Positions 21,604 through 32,577 are shown, numbered from the stretch's first letter. The stretch is DNA of 64,000 nt from Triparma columacea (GCA_030267965.1 BRYA01000570.1:3517-67516); one strand, 5' to 3'. Program-made: numbers and translations. The notes: generated by a model not told the origin, from the letters alone.

Positions 21604-24600
21604 CTAAAATTTCCACTGCGCGCCACATCTTCTTATTCCCATCTTTTGAACAGGATACTCGAGCGCATCCTTGTACTCTCTCTCCAAGAGCATTTCTCTT
21701 CCCCTCCTCGCCCTGTCTTGCCTTTCCTCCGCGTTCTCCAGGTAGTACTTGATTTCCCGTACGATACTACTCCTATTCGTGAAGACAATAGCATCTCCCC
21801 ACACCTCCCTCTCCGCGCTCGTCCCGCATTCCTCCGCAACGACCAAAACGCCCCGCAGGAGAGGCTCAAAGAACCTTGTGAATTTCCATTCGCCCTCTGT
21901 GCTCTCCCCAAAGTAACGCAAAGAAAGCACAATCCGGGAGCTGTCTATCGCGCGAGTTAGCTCATCGCCCCATACGCCCTCGATGCCTGCATTGAGGTGG
22001 CGGACCGTCACATTGGCTGCACGGAGGGAGGCTATTATTGAAGACCTGTAGTTGTTGAGCCTGCCGTAAAATATTACGTCGGTTGGTCTCTCTACGGGCA
22101 AGCGAAGTGAGGCGCGAATATGGTTGCGTTAGTGGACGACATGAGCAGCAATGTCAGGTATACAGTATCGGTTACGGTGCCTTCCGACGCTCACCTTTAG
22201 TGCTGGGAGGCAGGGGGAGGAGTGGGGAGGTTGGGAGAGAATAGAGGAGGGGAACGTGGTGGAACTTGTCGTGATTTGATGAGGAGGCAAGCAGGTGAAG
22301 GTGGTTGGAGTGTGAGTAGTCCCATATGTGATTGTAGTGGTTTACAATATCCCACATGCCCCCCCCAACATCCCAGTCGTTCTGCATCTTGGCCTCCTCA
22401 AAGTTGTATATTGCAGTCCTGTCCCTTTTGGGGAAATCTGATGCTACGCTGGCGACAACATCGTTCCCGTCCTTGTACCTTGCCAGATGGTGCGCCCCAA
22501 GGAGTACCACGAACGCAGGCGATTTTATCCTGCAGAAACGCAGGTCCACGCAGGTTGCAACATGCACATCACTCGGTTGGAAAGTGGAAGGACTCTTCGT
22601 GCGGAGGAGAGAGCGAAGTCCGGACGCAAGGGTGGAGGCTATGGGCTTGAAGATGGGTAAGGTTGAATGGTCGTGCTCGCCCTCACATACAATCACGACG
22701 ACGATTTTCATCCTGAGGTGAGGGAAGAGACCATCGGTAAGGCTACTTGACTTGCGTGGTGGTGGAGAGGTGGTGGACAGGCGTAGGTCGTTGCTTCGCC
22801 TCTCTTTCCTCACCTTCCTTCGCAGGGATCATATTGATCCTCGAGCCATTCTGCAGGATCGAGATACGAAAGGTGTTCCGTTTTAATCTCCTCGGAGATG
22901 ACGGTCGTCATGAGCTTCCTGATGACACCGTGCCTAGACTCCGTTGATGTGCCCTCAATTTCCACCTCCATGCCATCCGTGGTAATCGGAAGTTTGGCGG
23001 TGAAGGTGGGGGGGGGAGGAGAGTTGGAAGGGTGCACGAAATCGTCCCAAACACCCTCGATGACGCCTGGGGAGAATGAATCATCTTCCTCTTCAGCTCC
23101 GCATATCATGGCCCTTGCGTCCCAGTCGTCTCCAACGAATTTGGCCCCGTCTTTGCAGTCCGCGCAGTGGCACTTGTCAAACACGTGGTCCCTCAATTCC
23201 GCGGGGAGGTCCGCGTAGGGGGTACGCTTCGTGGATTTGTATGCTGCGGGTGACGTTGGGTGTAGGTCTCGCAGGGTGTTATCCTCCCTCCACTTCATGA
23301 AGACACTGTGTGTTTGTGTGTTGAGAGCAGCAGCAGCAAAGCGACGACACGACAGAAGAAAGTTAGATGGCGGCGAGAAGGACTTGAGAGAAATGGTTGA
23401 TGTAAATACTGCCCATGTTTACAACATTAGTGGTCATTGGAGGACGGGCTTCTCACCTGTCAGTCCAGTCCGTCAGGATCTCCCCAGAGTGTTCGAAGGA
23501 CCTCAATTTGTTTCCCAGTTCCCTAATAGTCCTCGCGTAGCTCAAATGATGGCAGTAACCGAAGCTCGCGTCCACCAGCATCCCCAGGGCCATGTCCACC
23601 TGCGATGCGATAAAGAAGCGAAGCAGGTCACACGTAGGGTTTTAGAGCAGAGAGGGTTTTAGAGAGGATTAGGGTTGGTACAGGTTAGTACGGTCACCCT
23701 GCGCTCATGTATATTTAACCCTTTTCCCCGTAAATCCCCTTTCTCACCTCCCACCCCACCTCCTCTCCCCCATCAACCGCACCAGTGACGACGGCCTTTT
23801 CGTGGCAATCAATTTCCCTGTGGCTGATGAACGTGCACGCGTAAGGGTCTACCATGAAGAGAACTTTAAGAGGCGGTAGCGGGTCGACTACGCTATAAAG
23901 GTCACCGAAGTATGTCTTCATCGTACCCCTGAGAAAGTTGGGCGTGTACAAGGAAGAGTGGACAGAGTAATGTCCGCCGACGTGGGGCCCGTACGCGTTC
24001 ACGTGCATCTGGGAAATTTTATCAGTCAGAAGGGTGTAACTTTCCACAGCCTGCGTCTCGACGGTGTTTAAGATCCTCTTGAGTTCCCCCTCGTCGTAAA
24101 ATTCATCCCCGTCCACAATAAGAACCCTGCGATGAATGGGCGCAGCGTTAGGGTTTCATTTGCTCGTAAGTGTTCCTCCCGGTTCATTTCTCACCTCTCC
24201 CCCCCCTTTGCTCCGGGTTTCATTTTAACCAGTTCGTTGCAGTACTGCCTCTGCTCCGTCTCGCTCCCCCAGTCCTCGCTGACGACAGTGACCTTGCTCC
24301 CCCTAACTTTCCCGTCCCCCTTATCGTACCCTGTCATGTCCCTCACAAACTCACTGACTATCGAGAAGGTCCCGCTCAAGTCCCTGCTCTCGCCGTTCCA
24401 GGGGAGCTCCCCTATCAGGACGTACACCTTGTCGCTCACCCCCCAAACGTACGAGAGGGCGGAGCGGAGGAATCTGGAGTCGTCGTATACGAGTATGCAC
24501 GTGTTGATGTTGGTGCGGGTGAAGGGAGTGAAGGTGAGGAGGTTTTTCGTAGCGGAAGGGACAATCGGACGGGCAGCGTAAGGGCTGTACGAGCCGGCTA

Positions 24601-25285
24601 TGTCCGCGATGTAGTATCTATCAGACGGGGGGGGGGAGGTTAAAGCGTACCCGTCTATTGTGGCAGATTGAGGGACGCTGTAGGAGCCGGGAGAGGGGAC
24701 CTCCATTAAAGGCGTGCCTTTAGGAGACGTGCGGAGAAAGACCTCGAGACAGAGGGGAAATCCTGGGCCCCACCTACCCTCCCATGTCCCAGCGTTCGAC
24801 AGGACGTAGGAGACAAAGTGGGAGCTGTAACCTGTCACTGATTCATCATTGAACTCTAGACCTACACGTGAGTGAAAGGTTTCCCAGCCGTGTTGCGTTG
24901 ATTTCAGGGCTTTATCGTCGGATACGGTGATGCGCGTCGGAGAATCCTTTGAAATGTGCTTCGTTAGATGTTTGGTAACATCAGAGACTATCGAGCACAC
25001 ATCTTTGACACTGTATATGTACACACCAGCGTTATTTGAACGAAGCAAGTTGGACCACGAGGACGGTATGGGTGACGTGTAGATGAAAGTATGAGCGGTT
25101 GGTATTGACGTTGCGTTTGAGGCTGCTTGAATAAGAGGAAGAGTAGGGAGGGCATGGGGAGGGGGGGGGGAGATGTGGATGTGGTGGTGATTAGAGTGGA
25201 GAGAGGGGGGGAAAGCGGTCGTAGGGTGGACAAAAGGGGGAATGAGAAGGAGCGCGAGGAGGAGAGAGAGGATGTTGGGGTGCAT
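21604..25285 (-). CDS. Secretory-pathway glycosyltransferase: GT2-like N-terminal half with CgeB/GT1-like C-terminal domain
   Basis: There are six exons: 25285-24195, 24126-23748, 23599-23457, 23305-22814, 22712-22195 and 22091-21604 (phases 2, 0, 2, 2, 1; 1036 residues). The start MHPNILSLLLALLLIPPF is a signal peptide or anchor. The N-terminal part has a nucleotide-sugar-transferase look: DKVYVLIGELPWN, then VTVVSEDWGSETEQRQ, then VLIVDGDEFYDEGEL, where DGDE serves as a DxD-type metal site. The C-terminal domain (DVIFYGRLNNYRSSII, then FTRFFEPLLRGVLVVAEE, then MLLEREY) resembles CgeB-like GT-B transferases, where the RFFEPL...G string binds the sugar nucleotide. A cysteine-bearing linker joins the halves. 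It is probably Golgi/ER glycan or polysaccharide synthesis; acceptor unknown. TTAFPP near the signal-peptide end resembles a plastid-import motif, a less likely alternative. Confidence 0.72.
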
Positions 25286-25651
25286 AGCCCCAAACAGCTT
25301 TGAGGATTGAGCTCGGTGCTCGGATGCCAAAAAAAAAGTGAGTTCGGAGTGAGTCCCTTTCCAATTAGCTTCTGAGTTCATCTTTACGGTGTCAGATGCC
25401 AATTCGTGCGTTTTGGTGTCTCGAATTTGGCATCTCTGCGTCTCTCTTCGCATATAAACTGAAAACAGAGGATTTACTTGGGTACACCGGGCCGGCAATC
25501 CAACAATTTTAAAATTTTGAGGAGCAGGAGCGAGGTTATGCGTTCAAATTGAAGTGAATTGTGGTACGGGTATATCTCTTCTCTACTTACACCCTAAAAT
25601 AATACCGAAAACGTCTTCCTTCACCCCCCGCAGCCCTCCCCCTTTCTAAAA
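25286..25651. promoter_or_regulatory. Divergent promoter region of the glycosyltransferase and prefoldin genes
   Basis: There are 366 nt between opposite ATGs. The minus frame stays open upstream to 25498 but reads as low-similarity sequence, and the signal peptide supports the start at 25285. No named motif is visible. Confidence 0.4.
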
Positions 25652-26225
25652 ATGTCATCAGGTCACATGCTTCGCAAGGAGGACGAGGTCGACGTAACCG
25701 TCCGTCCCCACGATCAAAGCAACATCAACGAGTTCGGTCGCCTCAACGCCCGCCTCCACGAGGCCACAGCAGAGAAGGACTCCATGAAGAAGAAGCTAGA
25801 GCACCTGGACGACGCGTCCACGGAGCTCATGATGGGGAGCGGGGGGACTGTCAGCCTACTGCTGGGGGACGCTTTCATCACCGTCTCGGAGGAGGACGCG
25901 ACGGAGTTCTGCGAGGAGCAGGTGGAGAAGGTGAGAGAGGACAGTGCTGTGGGAGAGAGGGGAGAGAGGGAGGGAGGGAGGGAGGGAGGGTGGGAGGGAA
26001 TGAGTATCCCTCGCAATCACTGTCTCACAATTCTCACACCATCACCCCCCCCCACACACACACACACACCCTCGACTTTCCAAACCTTAGCTTCAGGGTG
26101 TTGTGGACACTTTGGATGAGGAGATTGGGGGAATAACCGACAGGCAGGTCGAGCTCAAGAAGGAGCTCTACGGAAGGTTTGGGAACAGCATCAACCTCGA
26201 GGAGCAGGGTCCCGCCGACCCGTAA
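25652..26225 (+). CDS. PFDN4: Prefoldin subunit 4
   Basis: Exon 1 is 25652-25930. Exon 2 starts at 26091 or 26097: two AGs six nt apart are both in frame, and the longer choice adds LQ, which matches the family (…NLQEEID). It encodes 136-138 residues, as usual for PFDN4. Beta-type prefoldin layout: helix 1 (INEFGRLNARLHEATAEK), hairpin strands with GDAFITVSEEDATEF, helix 2 (DTLDEEIGGITDRQVELKKELYGRFG) and the family's C-terminal GNSINLEEQ. It is a subunit of the heterohexameric cytosolic chaperone that hands actin and tubulin to CCT. The intron holds a GGGA run and a (CA)n run (26053-26068). Its end is 102 nt from the convergent oxygenase gene. Confidence 0.92.
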
Positions 26226-26326
26226 ATTTGGTCAGGGGGCTAGGTGGCAGGGTGGGAGGAGGTGCTAATAGATACCCATGAGGTTTTGGTATGTCAAAAA
26301 TGTATTACGGTTATCAGTCAATCATT

Positions 26327-27646
26327 TCATTCACCCGTGACCTTGTAAGGTCTCTCGTCAATGGCTTTCCCGCTCACCAGTTCTCTCGCCCTCTTAAGTT
26401 CCTCCTCTGCGTTTTCCAAAATGTCCAAAATCATCCCATTGTCTTCAAACATTCCCTTCCCCCCTTCCCCCCCCTCCCCCCCCCTCAACAAGTACTCCAG
26501 CTGCCCCTTAACCCTCCAAGCCTTGTGCCTAGCGTACTCGTACCTCGCCGTGTCGACCCCGTCAACGTCCCTATAAGTAACAAACCTAGTCTTATCCTCC
26601 TCAAATACGTTCAAACTCTGATAAGAATTAACCACCGTTAATCTAGGCTCAACCGCCTCAACTACAGGGGTCACACAATGGGCTATCCTAGACCCCTGCA
26701 TGAGAATAGCGTGCCCCGGCCCCGGGTAGGAGGCTTTGTCGAACTCTGATGGGTCAATGCCTCTGGTGTTTATGGTTTCGATTGCGAGGGCTGGGTCGCC
26801 GCCGTTTAGACGGGCTACTAAGAGGTCACCGCCGACCATGTTGGAGGCGTCGCTGAGGAGGATAACGAGGACGTAGTCAACGCTGTCAATGTGCCAAACG
26901 TCAACGGGTTTATCGGCGCCAATCTCACCGAAGTTCGTCTGCGACAGGTTAGAGGGCATATGGTGGGGACCGAGGGGGCAACCAGACATTGAGGAGAGGT
27001 GGGAAAGGACGGAGGGGGAGTAGTTCAAGTCGCGGATGAACTGGGAACGGTAACCGAGACCGCGGAGGGACTTGGCGGCACGACCGGGCAATGACCGACA
27101 ATGCTAGGGGGGTTAGGGGGGTCAGGGGGGTTAGGGGGGTGTAGAAGGGTTCAGTATTGGTATATGTAAAGTAAAATCCAGTCGTTCTCTCGGCTCCATG
27201 CTCGTCTCCCCCTCCCCCCCTCTCACCTGTTCGTTGTCTAAAATGACGTTTTTAAGGTCCCTAACACCCTCATCTGACAGCAGTTTAAAAGGAGCCGTAA
27301 ACGCTAGACCTTGAAAATCGACCTCCTCCCCACCACCACCACCGCTATCCCCTGATGCAACAAACCTCTTTGCTCTCCCACCGCCCTCACTCCCACTAAC
27401 AGGGAAAGATACTAAATCAGTGCTTTTCATTTCCACGCCGTCTTGCACCCTGTATTTCGCCGGTTTAAGCATGCGTATATATTCCGGTTCTTCCATATTC
27501 AAATGCACATCCTCGTTGAAACGAACTATCTCTTTAGTAGGGTTGAAACCCGGGGGGGAGGTTTTATTTGGCTTACATGGAGGGTAATGGAAACGAAGGT
27601 TAGGAGGAGAGGGGAGGGATGAGGATGATAGGAAGCGACGTAACAT
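26327..27646 (-). CDS. 2-oxoglutarate/Fe(II)-dependent dioxygenase, prolyl-hydroxylase-like
   Basis: Two exons, 27646-27227 and 27103-26327 (phase 0), give 398 residues. The C-terminal half carries the double-stranded beta-helix iron site. There is a His-x-Asp in VWHIDSVDYVLVILLSD, a distal His in GSRIAHCVTPV, and an Arg two strands later in EPRLTVVNSYQ for the 2OG carboxylate. The N-terminus MLRRFLSSSSLPSPP, rich in Ser/Arg and poor in acids, looks like a mitochondrial (or plastid) presequence. A long Gly/Ser-rich linker follows. It probably hydroxylates a protein or small metabolite, and the substrate cannot be deduced. The C-terminal 60 residues are Gly-rich then helical. It lies tail to tail with PFDN4 and head to tail with the gamma-CA-like gene. 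Confidence 0.78.
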
Positions 27647-27894
27647 TTGAAAACGAATTGAAGGGAGGGAGGGAATTAACTTATGAATATCTTTTGAAGA
27701 CGCATTCGTTTTCGGACTGCAACTCCTGAAGTCCCTGAAGGGTTCAGTTTGCTGAAAGTGTTACTGTAAATGTTCATGATAAAAATTCCTTGTGCGTCTG
27801 CTTTAAAAAGCACTCTTGGTTTCTCGTTCACATAGTTGTAATAATTTTTCCAAATTCTCTCCCCCTCCCCCCTCCCTCTCCCCCCACCCCCCCT

Positions 27895-29011
27895 CTACTT
27901 CTTCCCCTCCTCGATAACATCCCCCTCCTCCACGGTTTCCTCCAAATGTTTATAAGCGTTACCGTACGGTAGGAACTCCTCTATATGGTCTTCCGCGAGT
28001 AGTGCAATTTGCTCCGCCTGATCCTTATTATGTTGCCGTTCATCACCAGACCCTGACAAAGTTGCAGGGTTACCTGACCAACGTGTGTCTGACTTAAGGT
28101 AACTACCCTTAGTTAAAACGGTCCCCGGATCGAGGGTGACACCGTCCTCGATTATACAACCCTCGGGAACAACGGAACCCTCACCGATGGAACAGAAGTC
28201 GCCTATCCTCGAGCTGGTTACTACTGCGTTCGCACCGATAACCGTCCAGTTACCAATGTGGCACTCAGCCGGGAACCCCGTCTCCAAAGTCGGCACCGTG
28301 TTAACGACCGCCCTATCAAGTACCGCGGTTTTGAGTCCTAGCCTTACGTCACTGCAGTCGCCCTTGATTACGGCGTTGTACCAGACGGAGGACTGGTCGA
28401 CGAGGAAGACGGTGCCGACGACGGTGGAGGAGGGGGCGACGAAAGCGTCGTTGGCGACGTAGGGCTTGGAACCTAGTAAGGACATTATGGGACGACGGAT
28501 TGAGAATACCTGGATGGGGGTATGGGAGGGTTAGGGGGGTGTTAGGGAGGTTTTAAGGGGTGTGTGGGGGGTGTATGGGGGTTGTGTGGGTGATTGTTGA
28601 ACAAATGAGACGCGAAAAGAAGAGAGGAAGACGAAAAAGACGAAGAAGTGGAGAAGTGGAGGGGTATAAGAGGAGAGGACAGGAAGCGGTGTGAAAGAGC
28701 GGCAATAAATAGTGATTATTACACCCATTTCGACGTTATTCGTCCCATACAATCCATAATACCCTTTAAGTATACGTATATTCCAGTCCTCTGTCCTTAA
28801 ATATGCGATAACCCCCCTCCACACACAAGAAATCCCCCCCAAAACTCCTCACCTCGTCCCCTCCTGCAATCTTGGCAGCAACTCCAGTCTCTCTCATTGC
28901 CCTACCGAGCTTGTGAGCATTGGTGCGGTCGTCTAAACCGATTAGATCGGCTGGGTTTGCAGCGAAGTAACGACGGGTTAGGGGAGGGAGAGAACGACGA
29001 AGGAGACTCAT
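27895..29011 (-). CDS. Mitochondrial gamma-carbonic-anhydrase-like protein (LbH fold), zinc ligands lost
   Basis: Exons 29011-28853 and 28509-27895 (phase 0) give 257 residues, the usual gamma-CA/CAL length. The start MSLLRRSLPPLTRRYFAAN is a mitochondrial presequence. The left-handed beta-helix hexapeptides are plain: VWYNAVIKGDCSDVRLG, IGNWTVIGANAVVTSS, IGDFCSIGEGSVVPEG, IEDGVTLDPGTVL, SRWSGNPA-type end. The three His that bind zinc in active gamma-CAs fall at positions reading VNT, GAN and TSS here, so catalysis is not expected. This matches gamma-CAL subunits of the matrix arm-side domain of mitochondrial complex I in plants and algae; a structural complex I role is inferred. The single intron (28510-28852, 343 nt) is unusually long for this window and strongly C-rich on the sense strand. 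Confidence 0.85.
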
Positions 29012-29656
29012 CAAAAGGCTCAATTGTGGAGACGGCGGATTTGAGCAGAGCGAAATGGGATATTTGGTGAAGGAGTGAGGAATTGAGATGAGGAAACTTC
29101 CTATCCATTCTTCACGGTATGATTGATTTAGTTCTATGTAAGCTGCCGTACTGTCAAGCGCGTGTTGTGGTGTATTGTCCACGTTGTTATTATAGGAATA
29201 GAATCTTCACTCATTTTATCCTCAGGCACAGTGTGTTATTAACTGTAAAAATTCAGCGCTTTTTCACTATTCCCCATTTAAGGAATTGTGTGTTTAGGTG
29301 ATGGATTGATTACCGCGACGTTGTTGATGTTGATTTTTATTTCCCTCAACTTTTCTCATCCTTTTTTCCATCCTTTTTCCTCTTTTATCCATCATCTAAT
29401 CAACACATCGTCTCTAAAAGTAGTTTGTTGGAGTTATCAATATAAGGTATCAATATTCGTACTAAAAAGGCAGAGTTTGTAAGGAAATCAAACCCAAAAG
29501 GCAACACATCCACGACAGCATCGACAGGACACTGTGTTTTTGTGCCTCATAAGTCTGCATTTTAGCCTTATTTTAGCCTCATCTCATAGCATCGGTAATA
29601 TAGACGTATAAGCACTGTATATCTATCCCATAACACCATATTACAGCCCAAACAAA
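29012..29656. promoter_or_regulatory. Divergent intergenic region between gamma-CA-like gene and unknown gene
   Basis: A 645-nt A/T-rich spacer between opposite ATGs. The small plus-strand frames (29119-29301, 29288-29482) have no family look. No RNA gene or repeat is recognised. It presumably holds promoters for both sides. Confidence 0.4.
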
Positions 29657-30820
29657 ATGTCTTCCTTCACAACCCCACAATCTCCCTCTAAAGACGTCTC
29701 CAAAGACGCCTCCAACGACACCTCCAACGACACCCCTCAAGACACCCCCATCTACAAGTCTCAGAACCTCCTCCCAGAGCTAATAAGGGCGATAAAGTTC
29801 GCAAACCAGGAGTGGGGTTGCAATAAAATCCACAAGCACATAGTATCCAACCATTTAAACGACCTCCACGACGAGTACAAACAGGACATATCCACACTAT
29901 CAACTTCGTCCGAATCGTCCGACGCAACAACAACAACAACAACAACAACGAAGATACCTGCGTGGAATGAACATGGTTGTACATTAGGTGAGGTTAAAAA
30001 GCTCTACAAGAAAATGGGCATGTCAAACTTTAGACAGGGTCTTACCGGGGATGAGGTCCTACCTGATCTAAAGGACTTACATGTAGGAGGAGGTGAAGGT
30101 GATGGGGGGGATGAGGAGGAGAATTATGAAGTGGGTACACATGAGGATGTTAGTGGGAGCACTAAAAAGGGTTCGAGAAAGGGTGGAGGTACAGCTGCAC
30201 AGGACGTTATAGAGGTCCTCACGGTAGGGACTGGTGGTGTGGAAGACAGTAACAGGGAATACACCGCTGGTTCCGTAGAAGTCACGACAGCGTACGAAAG
30301 CGCGACCATGTCGAACCTACCTGAGGGGGGAGTGGAGGTTGGGTGGATTGATAAGGATGTACCGATGGATAAATCAGGGAACAAACCACACCAAGGGGTC
30401 ATCTGCGGGATACCCATACCAGGGAACGAGCAACAAGGGGGACAGGGCGATTATAAGGGAGGAGGTGGAGAAAGGGGGGGAGGGAAGAAAAAAAATAAGG
30501 GGAAGAAGAAAGTTAGTAACACTAACTTCAAGAAGAAGAATGAGGTAGGGTGGGAGGTCTTTAAAGTTCAAGTAGCCGAGGGTTTAGGACTTCACCCGAT
30601 GCTTGTATACAACGAATTCCGGACTTTGAAAACTTTCATACACCCTAAAGTCGGGGGGGATGTATGCGAGGTTTATAGAAGGGTATGGGATAAGGTTGTT
30701 AAGAAGGGGGAGGAAGGGAAGCTGGGGGGAGGTGGGAGGAAAGGGTACTTTTGGGGGATTGAAGATGGGGGGAAAATCGGATTGAGGTTTTCTGATATGG
30801 TTGAGGGAGTGGAATGGTGA
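29657..30820 (+). CDS. Unrecognised protein with Lys-rich middle and conserved-looking C-terminal helical block
   Basis: A single exon of 387 residues. It begins with a Ser/Thr/Asp repeat (SKDVSKDASNDTSNDTPQDTP). A helical block follows (LLPELIRAIKFANQEWGCNKIHKHIVSN), then a Thr run, and a second helical block (GCTLGEVKKLYKKMGMSNFRQG). A Gly/Glu-rich stretch, a KKKNKGKKKVS basic patch and a C-terminal block (VFKVQVAEGLGLHPMLVYNEFRTLKTFIHPKVGGDVCEVY in outline) complete it. I do not recognise the family. The basic patch suggests nuclear or RNA-related location, no more. Long runs of G-rich codons suggest low-complexity linkers. It sits just upstream of the MYND array and is not similar to it. 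Confidence 0.6.
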   Translation: MSSFTTPQSPSKDVSKDASNDTSNDTPQDTPIYKSQNLLPELIRAIKFANQEWGCNKIHKHIVSNHLNDLHDEYKQDISTLSTSSESSDATTTTTTTTKIPAWNEHGCTLGEVKKLYKKMGMSNFRQGLTGDEVLPDLKDLHVGGGEGDGGDEEENYEVGTHEDVSGSTKKGSRKGGGTAAQDVIEVLTVGTGGVEDSNREYTAGSVEVTTAYESATMSNLPEGGVEVGWIDKDVPMDKSGNKPHQGVICGIPIPGNEQQGGQGDYKGGGGERGGGKKKNKGKKKVSNTNFKKKNEVGWEVFKVQVAEGLGLHPMLVYNEFRTLKTFIHPKVGGDVCEVYRRVWDKVVKKGEEGKLGGGGRKGYFWGIEDGGKIGLRFSDMVEGVEW

Positions 30821-31143
30821 AGGAAGGGGAGGGGGGGAGGGGAGAACATAAGGGGGAACAAGGTAGTATGGGGGAACTAGGATGAACGGGTGAACTAGGA
30901 AGGACGGGAGAACTAGGAAGGACGGGAGAAGAAGGGAGAAAACGTTGAAATGGAAACTCTGGGAACTTTTCTTTAAATAGCCATCTTCAATCAGCAGCTG
31001 ACTGCATTGACTGTCTTGTTGTTTGCGCAAAGTAGCCCTTGACCAAATAGTGTTTTGGCTTTTATTGCACAAATAGCACTAAAAAAACTTGATACAATTT
31101 TCGAGTTAGGCAAATTGAAGGCCTGAGAGCCTGCGAGGATTTC
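30821..31143. other. Intergenic spacer before the MYND array, with an 18-bp minisatellite
   Basis: At 30872-30930 there are about three copies of an 18-bp unit of the form GAACTAGGAAGGACGGGA. The rest is unremarkable. The repeat unit of the MYND array begins near 31144. A minus-strand open frame here (30584-31072) is a by-product of the repeats and of the gene on the left. Confidence 0.55.
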
Positions 31144-31359
31144 GATTAGCGTGAGAATGAACAATTTCATATTTCTCCAACTAATTTTGTCCCCTCCTTC
31201 GCTTCAACAAAATCAGATGAAACTTTCTGAGAGGTGGACTCCAATATTAGCACCTACACGACACTTCTGCCTAAGTGGAGTAGCTTGAAAGCTTCGTTGA
31301 TAAGTTTCACATCGTAATTTGCCGCTATAAACTTACACTTGGGGTAGGTTCGCTCAAAA

Positions 31360-32505
31360 ATGGCATCGCAATCAGAGGTACAATCGTCACACAATTCATC
31401 AGAGACCAATAATGGGGCAGTACATGGAGGGGACGATTTGACAGACGGTCAGCGGTTGTGCTTGCAGTGGGCTAGTGCCCAAGACTGGGATCGCATCAAG
31501 GGGTATGCCAAGGAACATGGTCCTGAGGTTTTGTTAGGAGTTCATCCATTTCTTGTTGGTGAGAGATGGGGCGTAGCTTCAGTCCTCTCGATCGCCTCTA
31601 TTTACGATAATGTTGAGATGGTCAAGTTTACCTTAGATTCCGGTTTCGACAACAAGGAAGCCATGTACATCGCCGCAGAGAAATCAATGAAGAATAGTGA
31701 CAATTCAACAATCTTGAGATTGCTCTTAGAACATGGACTTGACCCTAACATCGACCTACGACTCGAAGGGGTGGTGGAAGCCAATCACACCAACCTTTTG
31801 GTGTCTGCTGCTGAAAAGGGACACATTGATCAGGCCATAGCACTTCTCGATCATGGAGCAAATGTGAACAAAACAGTGGTTGACCGTCATGGAAATGTTG
31901 TTTCACCACTTACATGGACTCTCTTTTTTGGAAAACACGACATGTGCAGGCTGTTTCTCACGAGTGGTGCTATTCCAACCACCAGCGACGTGGTTAATGT
32001 GTTGGCTTTTTGCCTCAGAGCGTGCAAAGGAGAAGACCCTACCCTTAGTAGAGATGTCGCAATAAAGATGTTCACAACATTTCTTCATCTCGGAAAGCCC
32101 GATTCCGACGTAGTTCGAGACAAATTAAATTTATTCCCTCCTTCCAATCGCGATCCTACAATCACCAACATCACGAAACATTACCTCCAAGGCCGTCCCT
32201 TCTGCTGCTTTGTTTGCGAGGCTCTAACCGCCAAGGAGCGTGACAAGCTCCTAATGTGTCCCTGTCGCAACGTCGCCTACTGCTCGAGGGAGTGCCAGCT
32301 CAAGCACTGGAAGAAGCACAGGTTGCAATGCACTGGACCGCTGAACGAAAAGGGGGAGAGTGAGGCAATGGTCAAGAAAAGATCCAAGACAGGGAAGGGA
32401 GCGGCGGCGGGAGGAACGGATGTGGGAGTAGCGGAAGGAGCTGCGACGGGGAAGAATGGCAAGAAGGGGAAGAAGGGCAAGAATAATAGGGGTAAGAAGA
32501 AGTGA
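31360..32505 (+). CDS. Ankyrin-repeat protein with C-terminal MYND zinc finger, array copy 1
   Basis: Intronless, 381 residues. The Ser/Thr-rich start (MASQSEVQSSHNSSETNN) is followed by ankyrin-like helices from about residue 30. The clearest repeats are SVLSIASIYDNVEMVKFTLDSGFD, the NSTILRLLLEHGLDPNID repeat, and VSAAEKGHIDQAIALLDHGANVNK. A MYND finger lies at ~288-326: C-x2-C (CFVC), CPC, YCSREC and H-x3-C (HRLQC). The last 50 residues are Lys/Gly-rich (KKGKKGKNNRGKKK), like a nuclear or nucleolar signal. MYND fingers bind proline-rich peptides, so an adaptor role with ankyrin-bound partners is likely; partners are unknown. The start ATG is in the shared context CGCTCAAAAATGG. Confidence 0.88.
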   Translation: MASQSEVQSSHNSSETNNGAVHGGDDLTDGQRLCLQWASAQDWDRIKGYAKEHGPEVLLGVHPFLVGERWGVASVLSIASIYDNVEMVKFTLDSGFDNKEAMYIAAEKSMKNSDNSTILRLLLEHGLDPNIDLRLEGVVEANHTNLLVSAAEKGHIDQAIALLDHGANVNKTVVDRHGNVVSPLTWTLFFGKHDMCRLFLTSGAIPTTSDVVNVLAFCLRACKGEDPTLSRDVAIKMFTTFLHLGKPDSDVVRDKLNLFPPSNRDPTITNITKHYLQGRPFCCFVCEALTAKERDKLLMCPCRNVAYCSRECQLKHWKKHRLQCTGPLNEKGESEAMVKKRSKTGKGAAAGGTDVGVAEGAATGKNGKKGKKGKNNRGKKK

Positions 32506-32527
32506 ACGAAAAAAGAGTAATGCGGCG

Positions 32528-32577
32528 GCTATAAGCAATTTTTCAGAATTCGATGTACATCAAATTGCTTATTTTTT
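32528..32577 (+). terminator. 3' hairpin after MYND copy 1
   Basis: Arms ATAAGCAATTT and AAATTGCTTAT form a perfect 11-bp stem around a 20-nt loop, directly followed by a T run. It lies about 25 nt after the stop. A role in 3' end formation or transcript stability is inference. Confidence 0.6.

Noticed and set aside
23600..23747. Telomere-like TTTTAGAG/TAGGGTT words in a glycosyltransferase intron
   Set aside because: Only a few imperfect units, internal position, no long array.
28531..28842. Minus-strand frame inside the gamma-CA-like intron
   Set aside because: It lies wholly within the intron defined by good splice sites and phase, and is C-rich low complexity.
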